A DNA stretch of 64,000 bases, taken from NCBI RefSeq assembly GCF_001889005.1, contig NZ_CP018153.1:80001-144000 (forward strand). Reading direction: 5' to 3'. The DNA comes from Christiangramia salexigens (lineage in GTDB: Bacteria; Bacteroidota; Bacteroidia; Flavobacteriales; Flavobacteriaceae). How positions within the stretch are numbered: the stretch's first letter is position 1; the number at the start of each line of letters is the position of its first letter. The notes beneath the pieces were generated by a model. The model was not told the DNA's origin. It worked only from the letters and a program-made list of their open reading frames with translations, and made no database searches. Of the stretch, positions 40,130 to 48,853 are shown piece after piece. A program made the translations under genes and the position numbers.

Positions 40130-41707
40130 ATGAATAAGAAGCTTTTCGTCCTTCTCGTAATCCTAATGAGCCTCTCCCTAATCGGCATTATTTTCGTTCA
40201 GGGATATTGGATTAAGAGTACGATAGATGACAGGGAAGAACAGTTTTCTTATAATGCCAAGCAGGTTTTAATAAGTGTTTCAGAAGAAATTCAGAACAGG
40301 GAATTTGAGAAATATTATTTCCAGTTCAAAAATCCGGATAGCACTAATAGTAAGCTAAACGATATTACTATTACCGAATACTTTTATGCTAACCGGAACG
40401 ATTTAAGGAACGAATTATCCTTCAATTCTGAGACCATCCTGGAAGAGGACTATAAGGTGTCTTCAGGTTTTTTACAGTTTGCAGAAGACAGTATTCAGTT
40501 CACCAAAATGATCAATAAAAGGGTGACAGATATTGTAAAGAGCAATCAGATAGATGGGGATAATCTTAGTGCCAGGCAACGAATAGAGCATATTGAGCGA
40601 ATCTCCAGAATGGAAGAAGTGGAAAAGGATATTTTAAGATCTGCTATTTCAGAACTTTTGGTAAGATTACCCGTACATAAAAGAGTTTCGGAAGATGCCA
40701 TTAGAGATCTGCTTTCAGAAGAAATGAAAGACAGGGACTTGAAGGTCGATTTTGAGTTCGGAGTTTATAATAATTCCATCGCCACAAATCTCCATTCAGA
40801 TAATTTTAGTCTGGATCATCCTGCAACCTATGCTGTGCCATTGTTTATGGATAGAGTAGGGAAGTCGGGTTACCAGTTATTGGTGAATTTTACGAATAAG
40901 AAGGAGGAGGTCTTGTCTTCAGTGATCTTTATGGCATGTCTCTCCATTATATTTACTTTGATCATCGTGATCGCTTATTCAAGTGCTTTATCGCAATTGA
41001 TTAAACAAAGGCAGATCTCACAGATCAAAACCGATTTTATCAATAATATGACGCATGAGTTTAAAACGCCAATAGCGACTATCAATCTTGCGTTGGATGC
41101 GATAAAGAATCCTAAGATCATAGAAGACAGGAGTAAGGTCTCCAGATATCTTCAAATGATTAGGGATGAAAATAAAAGGATGCATGCTCAGGTGGAAAAC
41201 GTATTAAGGATTTCCAAGCTGGAGAAAAATGAACTGGATCTCAAAAAAGAGAGACATCAGTTACACGATATTATAGAAGATGCCGTTTCTCATGTAGAGT
41301 TGATCGTAGAAGACAGGCAAGGATATATACAAACGCATTTTGGAGCTCTTAGGTCTTCCATTCTCGCAAATCAGGATCATTTTACTAATGTAATAGTGAA
41401 CATTCTGGATAATGCGATAAAATACTCTGAGGATTCTCCTAAGATAGATATATATACCACGAACGTAAAGAATTATATCTGTTGTGAGATTCGCGATCAG
41501 GGAACGGGGATGACCAAACAGGTTCAAAAGAAAATATTTGAAAAATTTTATCGGGAACATACCGGTGACATCCATAATGTAAAAGGCCACGGTCTTGGAT
41601 TGGCATATGCCAGACAAATTGTGGAGGATCACCACGGACAGATTTCCGTATCGAGTGAAAAGGGAAAAGGAAGTACCTTTATTATTAAACTACCACTAAT
41701 ATCTTAA
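40130..41707 (+). CDS. two-component sensor histidine kinase
   Basis: The 525-residue membrane kinase has two transmembrane helices (about 5-27 and 264-284) enclosing a periplasmic sensor region of about 235 residues with no recognised domain. HisKA follows, with the phospho-acceptor His309 in NNMTHEFKTPIA, and then HATPase with NILDNAIKYSE (N box) and GHGLGLAYARQIV (G2 box). The signal is unknown. The response-regulator gene starts 4 bp after its stop. Confidence 0.94.
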   Translation: MNKKLFVLLVILMSLSLIGIIFVQGYWIKSTIDDREEQFSYNAKQVLISVSEEIQNREFEKYYFQFKNPDSTNSKLNDITITEYFYANRNDLRNELSFNSETILEEDYKVSSGFLQFAEDSIQFTKMINKRVTDIVKSNQIDGDNLSARQRIEHIERISRMEEVEKDILRSAISELLVRLPVHKRVSEDAIRDLLSEEMKDRDLKVDFEFGVYNNSIATNLHSDNFSLDHPATYAVPLFMDRVGKSGYQLLVNFTNKKEEVLSSVIFMACLSIIFTLIIVIAYSSALSQLIKQRQISQIKTDFINNMTHEFKTPIATINLALDAIKNPKIIEDRSKVSRYLQMIRDENKRMHAQVENVLRISKLEKNELDLKKERHQLHDIIEDAVSHVELIVEDRQGYIQTHFGALRSSILANQDHFTNVIVNILDNAIKYSEDSPKIDIYTTNVKNYICCEIRDQGTGMTKQVQKKIFEKFYREHTGDIHNVKGHGLGLAYARQIVEDHHGQISVSSEKGKGSTFIIKLPLIS

Positions 41708-41711
41708 ATAA

Positions 41712-42434
41712 ATGGAAACTGAAAACAAGAAAATTTTATTAGTAGAGGACGATCCAAATTTTGGAACGGTTCTTAAAGATTACCTCGCAATGAACGATTA
41801 TGAGGTAACTCACGCCAAGAATGGAATGGAAGGATACGAAAAATTCAAAAAAGATGATTTCGATCTTTGTATTCTGGATGTAATGATGCCTTATAAAGAC
41901 GGGTTCACTCTTGCAAAAGAGATCCGTGATAAAAACGAGGAAATTCCAATCATCTTTCTAACCGCTAAAGCGATGAAAGAAGATGTATTGAAAGGTTATA
42001 AAGTAGGTGCAGATGATTACCTGAATAAACCTTTTGATAGTGAAGTCCTTTTGATGAAGATCAAGGCTATCATGCAGCGTAAGGCTACAGACAGTATAGC
42101 AGACAGTAAGCAATTTGAATTTGAAATTGGAGATTTCCATTTGAATTCAAAACTGCGATTCCTTACTTACAGAGATGAGGAGCCTCAAAAGCTTTCTCCA
42201 AAAGAGAATGAGCTATTGAGATTACTGGCACTTCATGAAAACGATCTTATGCCAAGAGAACTGGCATTGACTAAGATTTGGAGAGATGATAACTACTTTA
42301 CTTCCAGAAGTATGGATGTTTATATCGCCAAACTTAGAAAATATCTGAAAAAAGACGAGAACGTGGAGATCCTGAATATCCACGGTGAAGGCTTTAGACT
42401 TGTTGTAAAAAACAAGGAAGAAACAGAAGCTTAA
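41712..42434 (+). CDS. OmpR-family response regulator
   Basis: The 240-residue regulator has a receiver domain with the acidic pair in LLVEDDPNF, phospho-acceptor Asp56 in CILDVMMPYKDGF, and the conserved Lys in DYLNKPFD. A winged-helix DNA-binding domain follows (about 135-235, with LSPKENELLRLLALHEN and MDVYIAKLRKYLKKDENVEI). It pairs with the kinase upstream. The secreted giant protein gene 210 bp downstream is a possible target, by position only. Confidence 0.95.
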   Translation: METENKKILLVEDDPNFGTVLKDYLAMNDYEVTHAKNGMEGYEKFKKDDFDLCILDVMMPYKDGFTLAKEIRDKNEEIPIIFLTAKAMKEDVLKGYKVGADDYLNKPFDSEVLLMKIKAIMQRKATDSIADSKQFEFEIGDFHLNSKLRFLTYRDEEPQKLSPKENELLRLLALHENDLMPRELALTKIWRDDNYFTSRSMDVYIAKLRKYLKKDENVEILNIHGEGFRLVVKNKEETEA

Positions 42435-42460
42435 AGATATTATTCAGTTTCCGGGATGTG

Positions 42461-42489
42461 TTGCATCATGGTAAAAAGCCATGATGCAG
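42461..42489. repeat. inverted repeat after the response regulator gene
   Basis: TGCATCATGG/CCATGATGCA (42462-42471 with 42479-42488) forms a perfect 10-bp stem with a 7-nt loop. No T run follows, so it is not a standard terminator. It could be a non-canonical terminator, mRNA-stabilising hairpin or operator. Confidence 0.5.
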
Positions 42490-42611
42490 CATTATATCTC
42501 GTTATGGAACGCATATAGAATACGTGTGAAACCTTTTTACACCTGTTCATAATGACCGATTCTAATACAGCAATCTTTGCATTAATTTAAACGCTGTTTT
42601 CCCACAATACT

Positions 42612-42619
42612 TATCTTTA
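42612..42619 (+). promoter_or_regulatory. possible -7 box of the giant secreted protein gene
   Basis: TATCTTTA differs from TAnnTTTG only in its last base and lies 25 nt before the TTG start codon at 42645. No good -33 element was found. Confidence 0.35.
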
Positions 42620-42644
42620 CAGCATTCACTTTAAATGCCCGGTC

Positions 42645-45600
42645 TTGATAAGTGCCACCCATGTATGTCTTTATAAAGGCTCTTCCAAACTGAAGGCGTG
42701 GTATTTTACAGTCATTTTTTTCCTATGTGCTTTATCTAGTTTTGGTCAGGATCCTGAGGATGTTGTACCCTCTTATGTCTTTTCAGATTTTGAAGACCTG
42801 CCTACGGTAAGTGTTTCAGCTTTAAACACAGATGATCTCACAATTGCCATAGCTACAGGCCCCCAAAATTTTGTTTATACCCTCTCCTTTGGAAAGGGTG
42901 TGGATAAACGAAATAGTGATGGTTCAATTGTAGACGGTAATTTTATCGATGGTCTTAAAAATCCTTTAGATATAGCTGTAGATAAGAATGGTTTAGTTTA
43001 TATAGCAGACTTTGAGGCTTCAGGTGAAACCTATGAGGATAATGGTCAGATCAAAATATACGATCAGAACGGAAATTATTTAAGGTCTATTCTAACTTCA
43101 TATTTCCGGCCATTGGGTATAGATGTGGATGATGAGAATGTTTATATAGCTGAATATAATGATGGGAATCAGGGGCCGGAACGAACTCCTTCGAGTAGGA
43201 TCAGGATAGTTAATAAAACTACCGGGACTGCGGTAAAGGTGAATAATAATGTGGTGATTCCTTACAGAATAGCCGTAGATTCTAAAAAGAACATCTATGT
43301 AAGTCAAGCCGGGAATAATGATCCAGCAGTGCTTATTTTCAATCAAAATTTATCGAATACTGGCAGGCTAGGTGGCATACAATCGCCCGGAAGTATCGTG
43401 GTGGATAAGTTTGATTTTATTCATGTGATAGAATACTCAGGACGAATCGATTTTAGTCGCTTCATTAACTTCAATTCTCTGGGCCTCGGGGATATTCTTG
43501 ATATTTCTCATAAGATATATCATGGGATTAGAGACGAAGCATTTTATGTGAAGGTATTTGACGCTCAAGGAGCTAATCCCTATGATTTTAAAACAGAGAT
43601 CGACTTTCCTTTAGATATAGCCTTCGATAACTGTGATAAAATGTATGTTGATAATTCCTCAATTTTCGGAACACATATTGATACTTTTTTCGTTCATGAA
43701 TATCTTCCCTCTCGCTTAGAATTCGACCTTGAAATTTATACCAGAACCCCCGCCTTTGATATTACTCCGCCGGAGATCACTTGTACTGCAGATATAAATG
43801 TAGATGCAGAGGATGGGAATAATTATGCCATTGTAAATTATACCGATCCAGTTGTTAAGGAGGTATGTGGTTATACCCTAACACGAGATGGTTTAGCCTC
43901 CGGAAGTCAATTCCCAGTGGGAGAGTCTATAGTTAAATTTACGGCTACCGATTCTTTTGGAAATGTTTCAAATTGCGAATTTAAGGTCACCGTTAATGCA
44001 GGTGATCAACCACCGTCTTTTACGAATTGCTCCGGTGATATAAGTCAGAATGTTGATTCCGGAAAATGTCACTCAATCGTGAATTTCCCAACTCCTACTG
44101 CAACAGATGAAAATGGAGCCGTGAATGTAGTGCAGACAGCAGGTTTGACCTCTGGTGCAGAATTTCCTGTAGGAGTGACAAATATTGTATTCGAAGCTAC
44201 AGACGATCAGGGTAACAAATCCAGTTGTAGCTTTAATGTTACTGTCATGGATTCTGAAGCTCCCAAGATCCAATGCCCTGCTAATATTGTTGAAAGCGTG
44301 GCCTATGGTGAAAGCGGTAAGGTTGTTAATTATGATGCGCCGGTATTTTCTGATAACTGTGAAATTAATTCAATAAACCGAACTAGCGGTTTGGCTTCGG
44401 GTAGTGAATTTCCTGTGGGCGTTACTACAGTCACTTTTATAGTGGAAGATGCAGCTGGGAACAAATCCAATTGTAGTTTTACTGTGGAGATCAAGGAGAC
44501 AAACGATACCGAAGCTCCGGTTACAAGTTGTCCTTCTCCAATCACAAAGAATTCTGATGCGGGCGAATGTGGAGCACTGGTCTCATTTCCTCCTGCTACT
44601 GCCACCGATAATGCAGGTGACGAGAATGTGATCATAACCAGAACCGATAATGGACCGGCTTCGGGAGAGTTTTTCCCTGTTGGTGAAACTATAGTTTCCT
44701 TTAAAGCTACAGATCAGTCAGGGAATTCATCCAGTTGTAGTTTCAGTATAAATGTACTGGATAATGAATTGCCTCAGGCCAATTGTGTGACTTCGTATTC
44801 TATCATGATAGATCAGGATGAAACCCGCACGATATCTGCCTCCGATCTAGACGAGAATTCTACCGATAATTGCGGGGTGGAAAGTATAAATCTAAGTAAG
44901 ACTACGTTCTCTTCAGCCGATGAAGGCTTTGTAGAGGTAGATCTCATTGTAAAGGACATTAACGGGAATACTGCTATATGTAAAGTTGATGTTGAGGTTA
45001 TAGTGCGCGAGCCGGAAAAGCCCTTTAGCTGTAAAAATTCCGTTACGGCTCAATTGGATCAAAATGGAAATGTTCAGGTGCAACCGGAGCAATTTTATAC
45101 AGCCAATGGGGATACTTCAGGAACAAGTTTTAGCATAGATAAAGAGATCTTCGAATGTAGCGACCTTGGAAATAATACGGTGACTCTCACGTATTCAGGC
45201 GATTTTAATGGTTCCTGTGAAGTAACAGTGATGGTCTTAGACACAAGCTCTCCGGTGATTCAATGTCCCGAAGATATAATAGAGTTTGTAGCTCCGGGGG
45301 AAACTTCGGCGCAGGTAGTTTTTGACCCTGCGGTTGCAACAGATAATTGTTCGTATACACTGGAACAAACTGCAGGTCTTGATTCCGGTAGTCAATTTCC
45401 TCTCGGGGAAAGTATCATAGAATTTACAGCAACAGATGCTGCCGGGAATAAGGAAGTGTGTTCCTTTAAGGTCCTTGTCCAGGAGGAATCAGATACAGCT
45501 CCCGTAGCTCAGGCAGAGGAATATTCGATTACAGAGGGAACAACTCTGGAAGTTTCACAGCAGGATGGTGTGCTGGCCAACGATTCAGATCCTAACGGTG

Positions 45601-47108
45601 ATCCCTTAACCGCAGTTTTAATAAGTGATGTTTCAAATGGTGTTTTAAACCTTAATCCTGATGGCTCCTTTAGCTATACACCCAATGATGGATTTCTGGC
45701 TACAGATAGCTTTACCTATGTAGCTAGTGATGGTAGTGAAAATTCTATTGAAATAACTGTATCCATCAGTGTTCTTAGTGCTGGCAACGAACCTCCAGTG
45801 GCAGAAGACGATACTTATACGATTCCACAGAATACCATACTTGTAGTAGATGTTCCCGGGGTACTTGAAAATGATTACGATCCCGAAGGAGAGGCATTAA
45901 CGACCTATCTGATCACCTCACCGGAAAATGGTACTCTCGTATTCAATGGCGACGGTTCGTTTACCTATACGCCCAATGATGGCTTTACAGGAGTTGATAG
46001 TTTTGTTTATTATGCCACAGATATGGTAGGAGAGGATGAAGCTACGGTAAGTATTACTGTAACAGGTTCAGAAAACACGGCGCCGGTTGGAGTGGATGAA
46101 GAATATAGTACTTCGGTTAATACCGCATTGAATATTTCCGCTGAAAATGGGGTGCTTGCAAACGATACAGATGCTGAAGGTAATGCGCTTACAGCGATTT
46201 TAGATACCGATGTTTCTTTTGGTAGTCTTCAGCTGAATGAGGACGGATCTTTTATTTATACTCCCGATCCGGATTTTATAGGGGAGGACTTCTTTACTTA
46301 TTATGCCAATGATGGGAATTCAGACTCCAATATTGTATTTGTTTCCATTAATGTAAATTCGGCTACGAATGAATTTAACTGTGTAACTCAGCTAGTCTTA
46401 TCTCTCAATGCTGATGGGGAAGCTCAATTGGAAATAAATGATCTTTTTGTGGGCGATGCCGACGGATTGGAATTCAGTGTAAGTCAGTCTGTTTTCACCT
46501 GCGAAGATCTGGGCGAAAATAATATTAGTCTGTCTTATTCAGGTTTAATAGAGGGAAGCTGTGAAATCGTAATAGTGATTCTGGACGAAACACCTCCCGT
46601 TTTAAATTTAAGAGATATCGATATCGATCTGGACCTGAGTGCAAATGCCAGCATTTCGTTTGAGGATATAGACAATGGCTCATACGATTCCTGTTCATCC
46701 AATGTGACTTACACGCTAAGTAAATCTGATTTTAGATGTAAAGAATTAGGTACGAATGTGATCCAGGTAACGGCAGAGGATGAGATTGGAAATATTTCAA
46801 CGGCTACCGTCACGGTAAGAGTTTTTGCTGAAAGGGGTATTTGTTCAGATCCGGTTCCCGGTTCTCAATATGTTTTTATTTACCCCAATCCTAATTCCGG
46901 AAGCTTCAAAATAGCTACTCCACAGGATGTTATTATTACAAGGATCGAGGTTTTTGATCACCGCGGTCGTTTTATTAAGGCTAGGGATTATAATGCAGAT
47001 GATCTGCAATACTCAATGCACCTTGGACCTTTACAAGAGGCCGTTTATGTGATCAAAATTACAACCAATAAAGAAGAATTGATAAGACGGATGATCTTTA
47101 GGAATTAA
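42645..47108 (+). CDS. giant secreted modular protein with NHL-like, HYR and cadherin-like repeats and a T9SS sorting domain
   Basis: The 1487-residue surface or secreted protein begins with a signal peptide (about 16-34, ending CALSSFGQ). Next come NHL/beta-propeller-like repeats (about 50-365, LKNPLDIAVDKNGLVYIADF) and at least four HYR domains (about 375-710, each with a PVGVTTVTF- or FPVGETIVSF-like turn), with another near 870-950. Three cadherin-like modules span about 955-1240 (VLANDSDPNGDPL, GSFSYTPNDGF). The type IX secretion C-terminal domain (about 1410-1487) has YPNPNSGSF. No in-frame ATG precedes the signal peptide, so a TTG start is proposed. It probably mediates adhesion or binds a surface polymer; no catalytic domain is seen. 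Its 3' end overlaps convergent miaA by 11 bp. Confidence 0.88.
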   Translation: MISATHVCLYKGSSKLKAWYFTVIFFLCALSSFGQDPEDVVPSYVFSDFEDLPTVSVSALNTDDLTIAIATGPQNFVYTLSFGKGVDKRNSDGSIVDGNFIDGLKNPLDIAVDKNGLVYIADFEASGETYEDNGQIKIYDQNGNYLRSILTSYFRPLGIDVDDENVYIAEYNDGNQGPERTPSSRIRIVNKTTGTAVKVNNNVVIPYRIAVDSKKNIYVSQAGNNDPAVLIFNQNLSNTGRLGGIQSPGSIVVDKFDFIHVIEYSGRIDFSRFINFNSLGLGDILDISHKIYHGIRDEAFYVKVFDAQGANPYDFKTEIDFPLDIAFDNCDKMYVDNSSIFGTHIDTFFVHEYLPSRLEFDLEIYTRTPAFDITPPEITCTADINVDAEDGNNYAIVNYTDPVVKEVCGYTLTRDGLASGSQFPVGESIVKFTATDSFGNVSNCEFKVTVNAGDQPPSFTNCSGDISQNVDSGKCHSIVNFPTPTATDENGAVNVVQTAGLTSGAEFPVGVTNIVFEATDDQGNKSSCSFNVTVMDSEAPKIQCPANIVESVAYGESGKVVNYDAPVFSDNCEINSINRTSGLASGSEFPVGVTTVTFIVEDAAGNKSNCSFTVEIKETNDTEAPVTSCPSPITKNSDAGECGALVSFPPATATDNAGDENVIITRTDNGPASGEFFPVGETIVSFKATDQSGNSSSCSFSINVLDNELPQANCVTSYSIMIDQDETRTISASDLDENSTDNCGVESINLSKTTFSSADEGFVEVDLIVKDINGNTAICKVDVEVIVREPEKPFSCKNSVTAQLDQNGNVQVQPEQFYTANGDTSGTSFSIDKEIFECSDLGNNTVTLTYSGDFNGSCEVTVMVLDTSSPVIQCPEDIIEFVAPGETSAQVVFDPAVATDNCSYTLEQTAGLDSGSQFPLGESIIEFTATDAAGNKEVCSFKVLVQEESDTAPVAQAEEYSITEGTTLEVSQQDGVLANDSDPNGDPLTAVLISDVSNGVLNLNPDGSFSYTPNDGFLATDSFTYVASDGSENSIEITVSISVLSAGNEPPVAEDDTYTIPQNTILVVDVPGVLENDYDPEGEALTTYLITSPENGTLVFNGDGSFTYTPNDGFTGVDSFVYYATDMVGEDEATVSITVTGSENTAPVGVDEEYSTSVNTALNISAENGVLANDTDAEGNALTAILDTDVSFGSLQLNEDGSFIYTPDPDFIGEDFFTYYANDGNSDSNIVFVSINVNSATNEFNCVTQLVLSLNADGEAQLEINDLFVGDADGLEFSVSQSVFTCEDLGENNISLSYSGLIEGSCEIVIVILDETPPVLNLRDIDIDLDLSANASISFEDIDNGSYDSCSSNVTYTLSKSDFRCKELGTNVIQVTAEDEIGNISTATVTVRVFAERGICSDPVPGSQYVFIYPNPNSGSFKIATPQDVIITRIEVFDHRGRFIKARDYNADDLQYSMHLGPLQEAVYVIKITTNKEELIRRMIFRN

Positions 47109-48006
47109 GCCGGGTTTCGATATAATCGAAGATCTTCTCAGGCTTTTCGTCATATTCGAACCATTTTGTCTGCGTATCCTTTCTAAACCAGGTAAGTTGC
47201 CTTTTCGCAAATCTGCGAGTATTCTTTTTGATCTCGGCTATGGCGTTTTCCAGACTTAAATTCCCATCCAGGTATTCAAATAATTCCTTATAGCCCACTG
47301 TATTTAGAGCATTTAGATCACGATGTGGATAAAGCGCTTGTGCTTCCTCAAGCAGGCCGTTATCCATCATAATATCCACTCTCTTATTAATACGATCGTA
47401 AATGATCTCACGGTCTGCAGTTAGGCCAATGCTGATACTTTTAAAATTACGTTCCGGTTTTTTCTGATCAAGAAAAGAGGAGAAAGGTCTATTCGTGCTA
47501 ATGCAAATCTCTAAAGCCCTTATAAGACGATGAGGATTCTGAACATCGGCCACCTTGTAATATTCTGGGTCCAGAATAAAAAGCTGCTTTTGCAGCCAGT
47601 CTATCCCATCTTCCTGCAAATGTTTGTTGAGGTTTTCTCTGATTTTAGGATCAACTTCGGGAAATTCGTCAAGACCTTCTGTGATCGCTTTTACATATAG
47701 GCCGCTCCCACCAACCATTACAGCCATACTATGTTCATCGTACAGTTCCTCCAGTAATTGTATGGCTTCTCTTTCAAAATCGCCAACGCTGTAGTTTTCA
47801 TGGATAGAAATATGCTGTATAAAATGATGAGGTGCCGCCTCGAGCTCATCTATTTCGGGTACCGCTGTACCAATTTTCATCTCTTTGAAGAACTGCCGGG
47901 AATCGGCAGAAATTATTTCGGTCTTAAATCGTTTGGCAACCTCTATCGCAAGGGCGGTTTTCCCAATTGCCGTGGGGCCAATAATGTTGATTAGGTAATT
48001 AGTCAT
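47098..48006 (-). CDS. miaA: tRNA dimethylallyltransferase
   Basis: It transfers a dimethylallyl group to A37 of tRNAs that read codons starting with U. The 302-residue enzyme has Walker A IIGPTAIGKTALAIE, then EIISADSRQFFKEMKIGTA, GGSGLYVKAITEGLDEFP, NPHRLIRALEICISTNRPFS and the C-terminal TRRFAKRQLTWFRKD. The start is ATG 48006; longer in-frame versions add residues lying inside the channel gene. It overlaps the channel's end by 8 bp. Confidence 0.96.
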   Translation of the reverse strand: MTNYLINIIGPTAIGKTALAIEVAKRFKTEIISADSRQFFKEMKIGTAVPEIDELEAAPHHFIQHISIHENYSVGDFEREAIQLLEELYDEHSMAVMVGGSGLYVKAITEGLDEFPEVDPKIRENLNKHLQEDGIDWLQKQLFILDPEYYKVADVQNPHRLIRALEICISTNRPFSSFLDQKKPERNFKSISIGLTADREIIYDRINKRVDIMMDNGLLEEAQALYPHRDLNALNTVGYKELFEYLDGNLSLENAIAEIKKNTRRFAKRQLTWFRKDTQTKWFEYDEKPEKIFDYIETRLNS

Positions 48007-48829
48007 TGAGTTTATGTCCGCATCTGTGGCAGTGCTGAGCATCATTCATGTGTTTTGTTTCGTTGCAGTTATGGCAAACCTGAGTATTGGAAGGGATCGC
48101 ATCTGCAGTACGCTTACTATATTCAGCACTTACGATTCCAGTTGGTACCGCGATGATCCCATAACCCGTGATCATGATTATAGAAGCAATTAATCGTCCT
48201 AAGGGAGTTATCGGAGCAATATCCCCAAAACCAACAGTGGTAAGGGTTACTATACACCAGTATATACTTAATGGGATATTGTCAAAACCACCGCCTTTGC
48301 CTTCAACAAGGTGCATAAGGGTTCCCGCGATAACGCAAATTATGACTACTGCGAACAGGAAAACCAGAATTTTTGCCTTACTGTTTCTAAGGGCTGAAAT
48401 TAGTTTTTGAGACTCCCCAATATAGCGGGTCACCTTCAGGATCCTGAAAATTCGTAATAACCTGAGCGCCCTTATTGCAAAAAGCAGATTCTGACCTCCA
48501 AAGAAAAACCCGATATAACTTGGGATGGTAGACAAAAGATCTACAATTCCATAAAAGCTAAAAATGTATTTTTTGGGTTGTTTTATAGTGAGTACTCTTA
48601 GGATATACTCCACGGTGAAAATGGCTGTGATCGCCCATTCTGCGATATAGAATTCCCAGAAATACTTAACATTTAAAACCGTGATACTTTCCAGCATTAC
48701 CAGTACCACACTAATAAAGATCACGACCAATAGCGCAATGTCAAAAAATTTCCCCGACGGGGTGTCTGCCTCATAAATAATTTCATGAAGCTTATATCGC
48801 CAGCCCTGCATTTTTTTATTTTCCTTCAA
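47999..48829 (-). CDS. voltage-gated-type potassium channel with C-terminal zinc ribbon
   Basis: The 276-residue membrane protein has six transmembrane helices. S4 carries the arginine ladder ALRLLRIFRILKVTRYI, and the pore loop has the K+ selectivity filter TLTTVGFGDIAP. After S6 it ends in a small domain with four metal-ligand Cys (CHNCNETKHMNDAQHCHRCG), a rubredoxin-like zinc ribbon. It probably conducts K+ across the inner membrane. It is upstream of miaA and overlaps it; the function of the zinc ribbon is unknown. Confidence 0.9.
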   Translation of the reverse strand: MKENKKMQGWRYKLHEIIYEADTPSGKFFDIALLVVIFISVVLVMLESITVLNVKYFWEFYIAEWAITAIFTVEYILRVLTIKQPKKYIFSFYGIVDLLSTIPSYIGFFFGGQNLLFAIRALRLLRIFRILKVTRYIGESQKLISALRNSKAKILVFLFAVVIICVIAGTLMHLVEGKGGGFDNIPLSIYWCIVTLTTVGFGDIAPITPLGRLIASIIMITGYGIIAVPTGIVSAEYSKRTADAIPSNTQVCHNCNETKHMNDAQHCHRCGHKLND

Positions 48830-48853
48830 AAGTCGTAGTAGTTATATTCAAAT

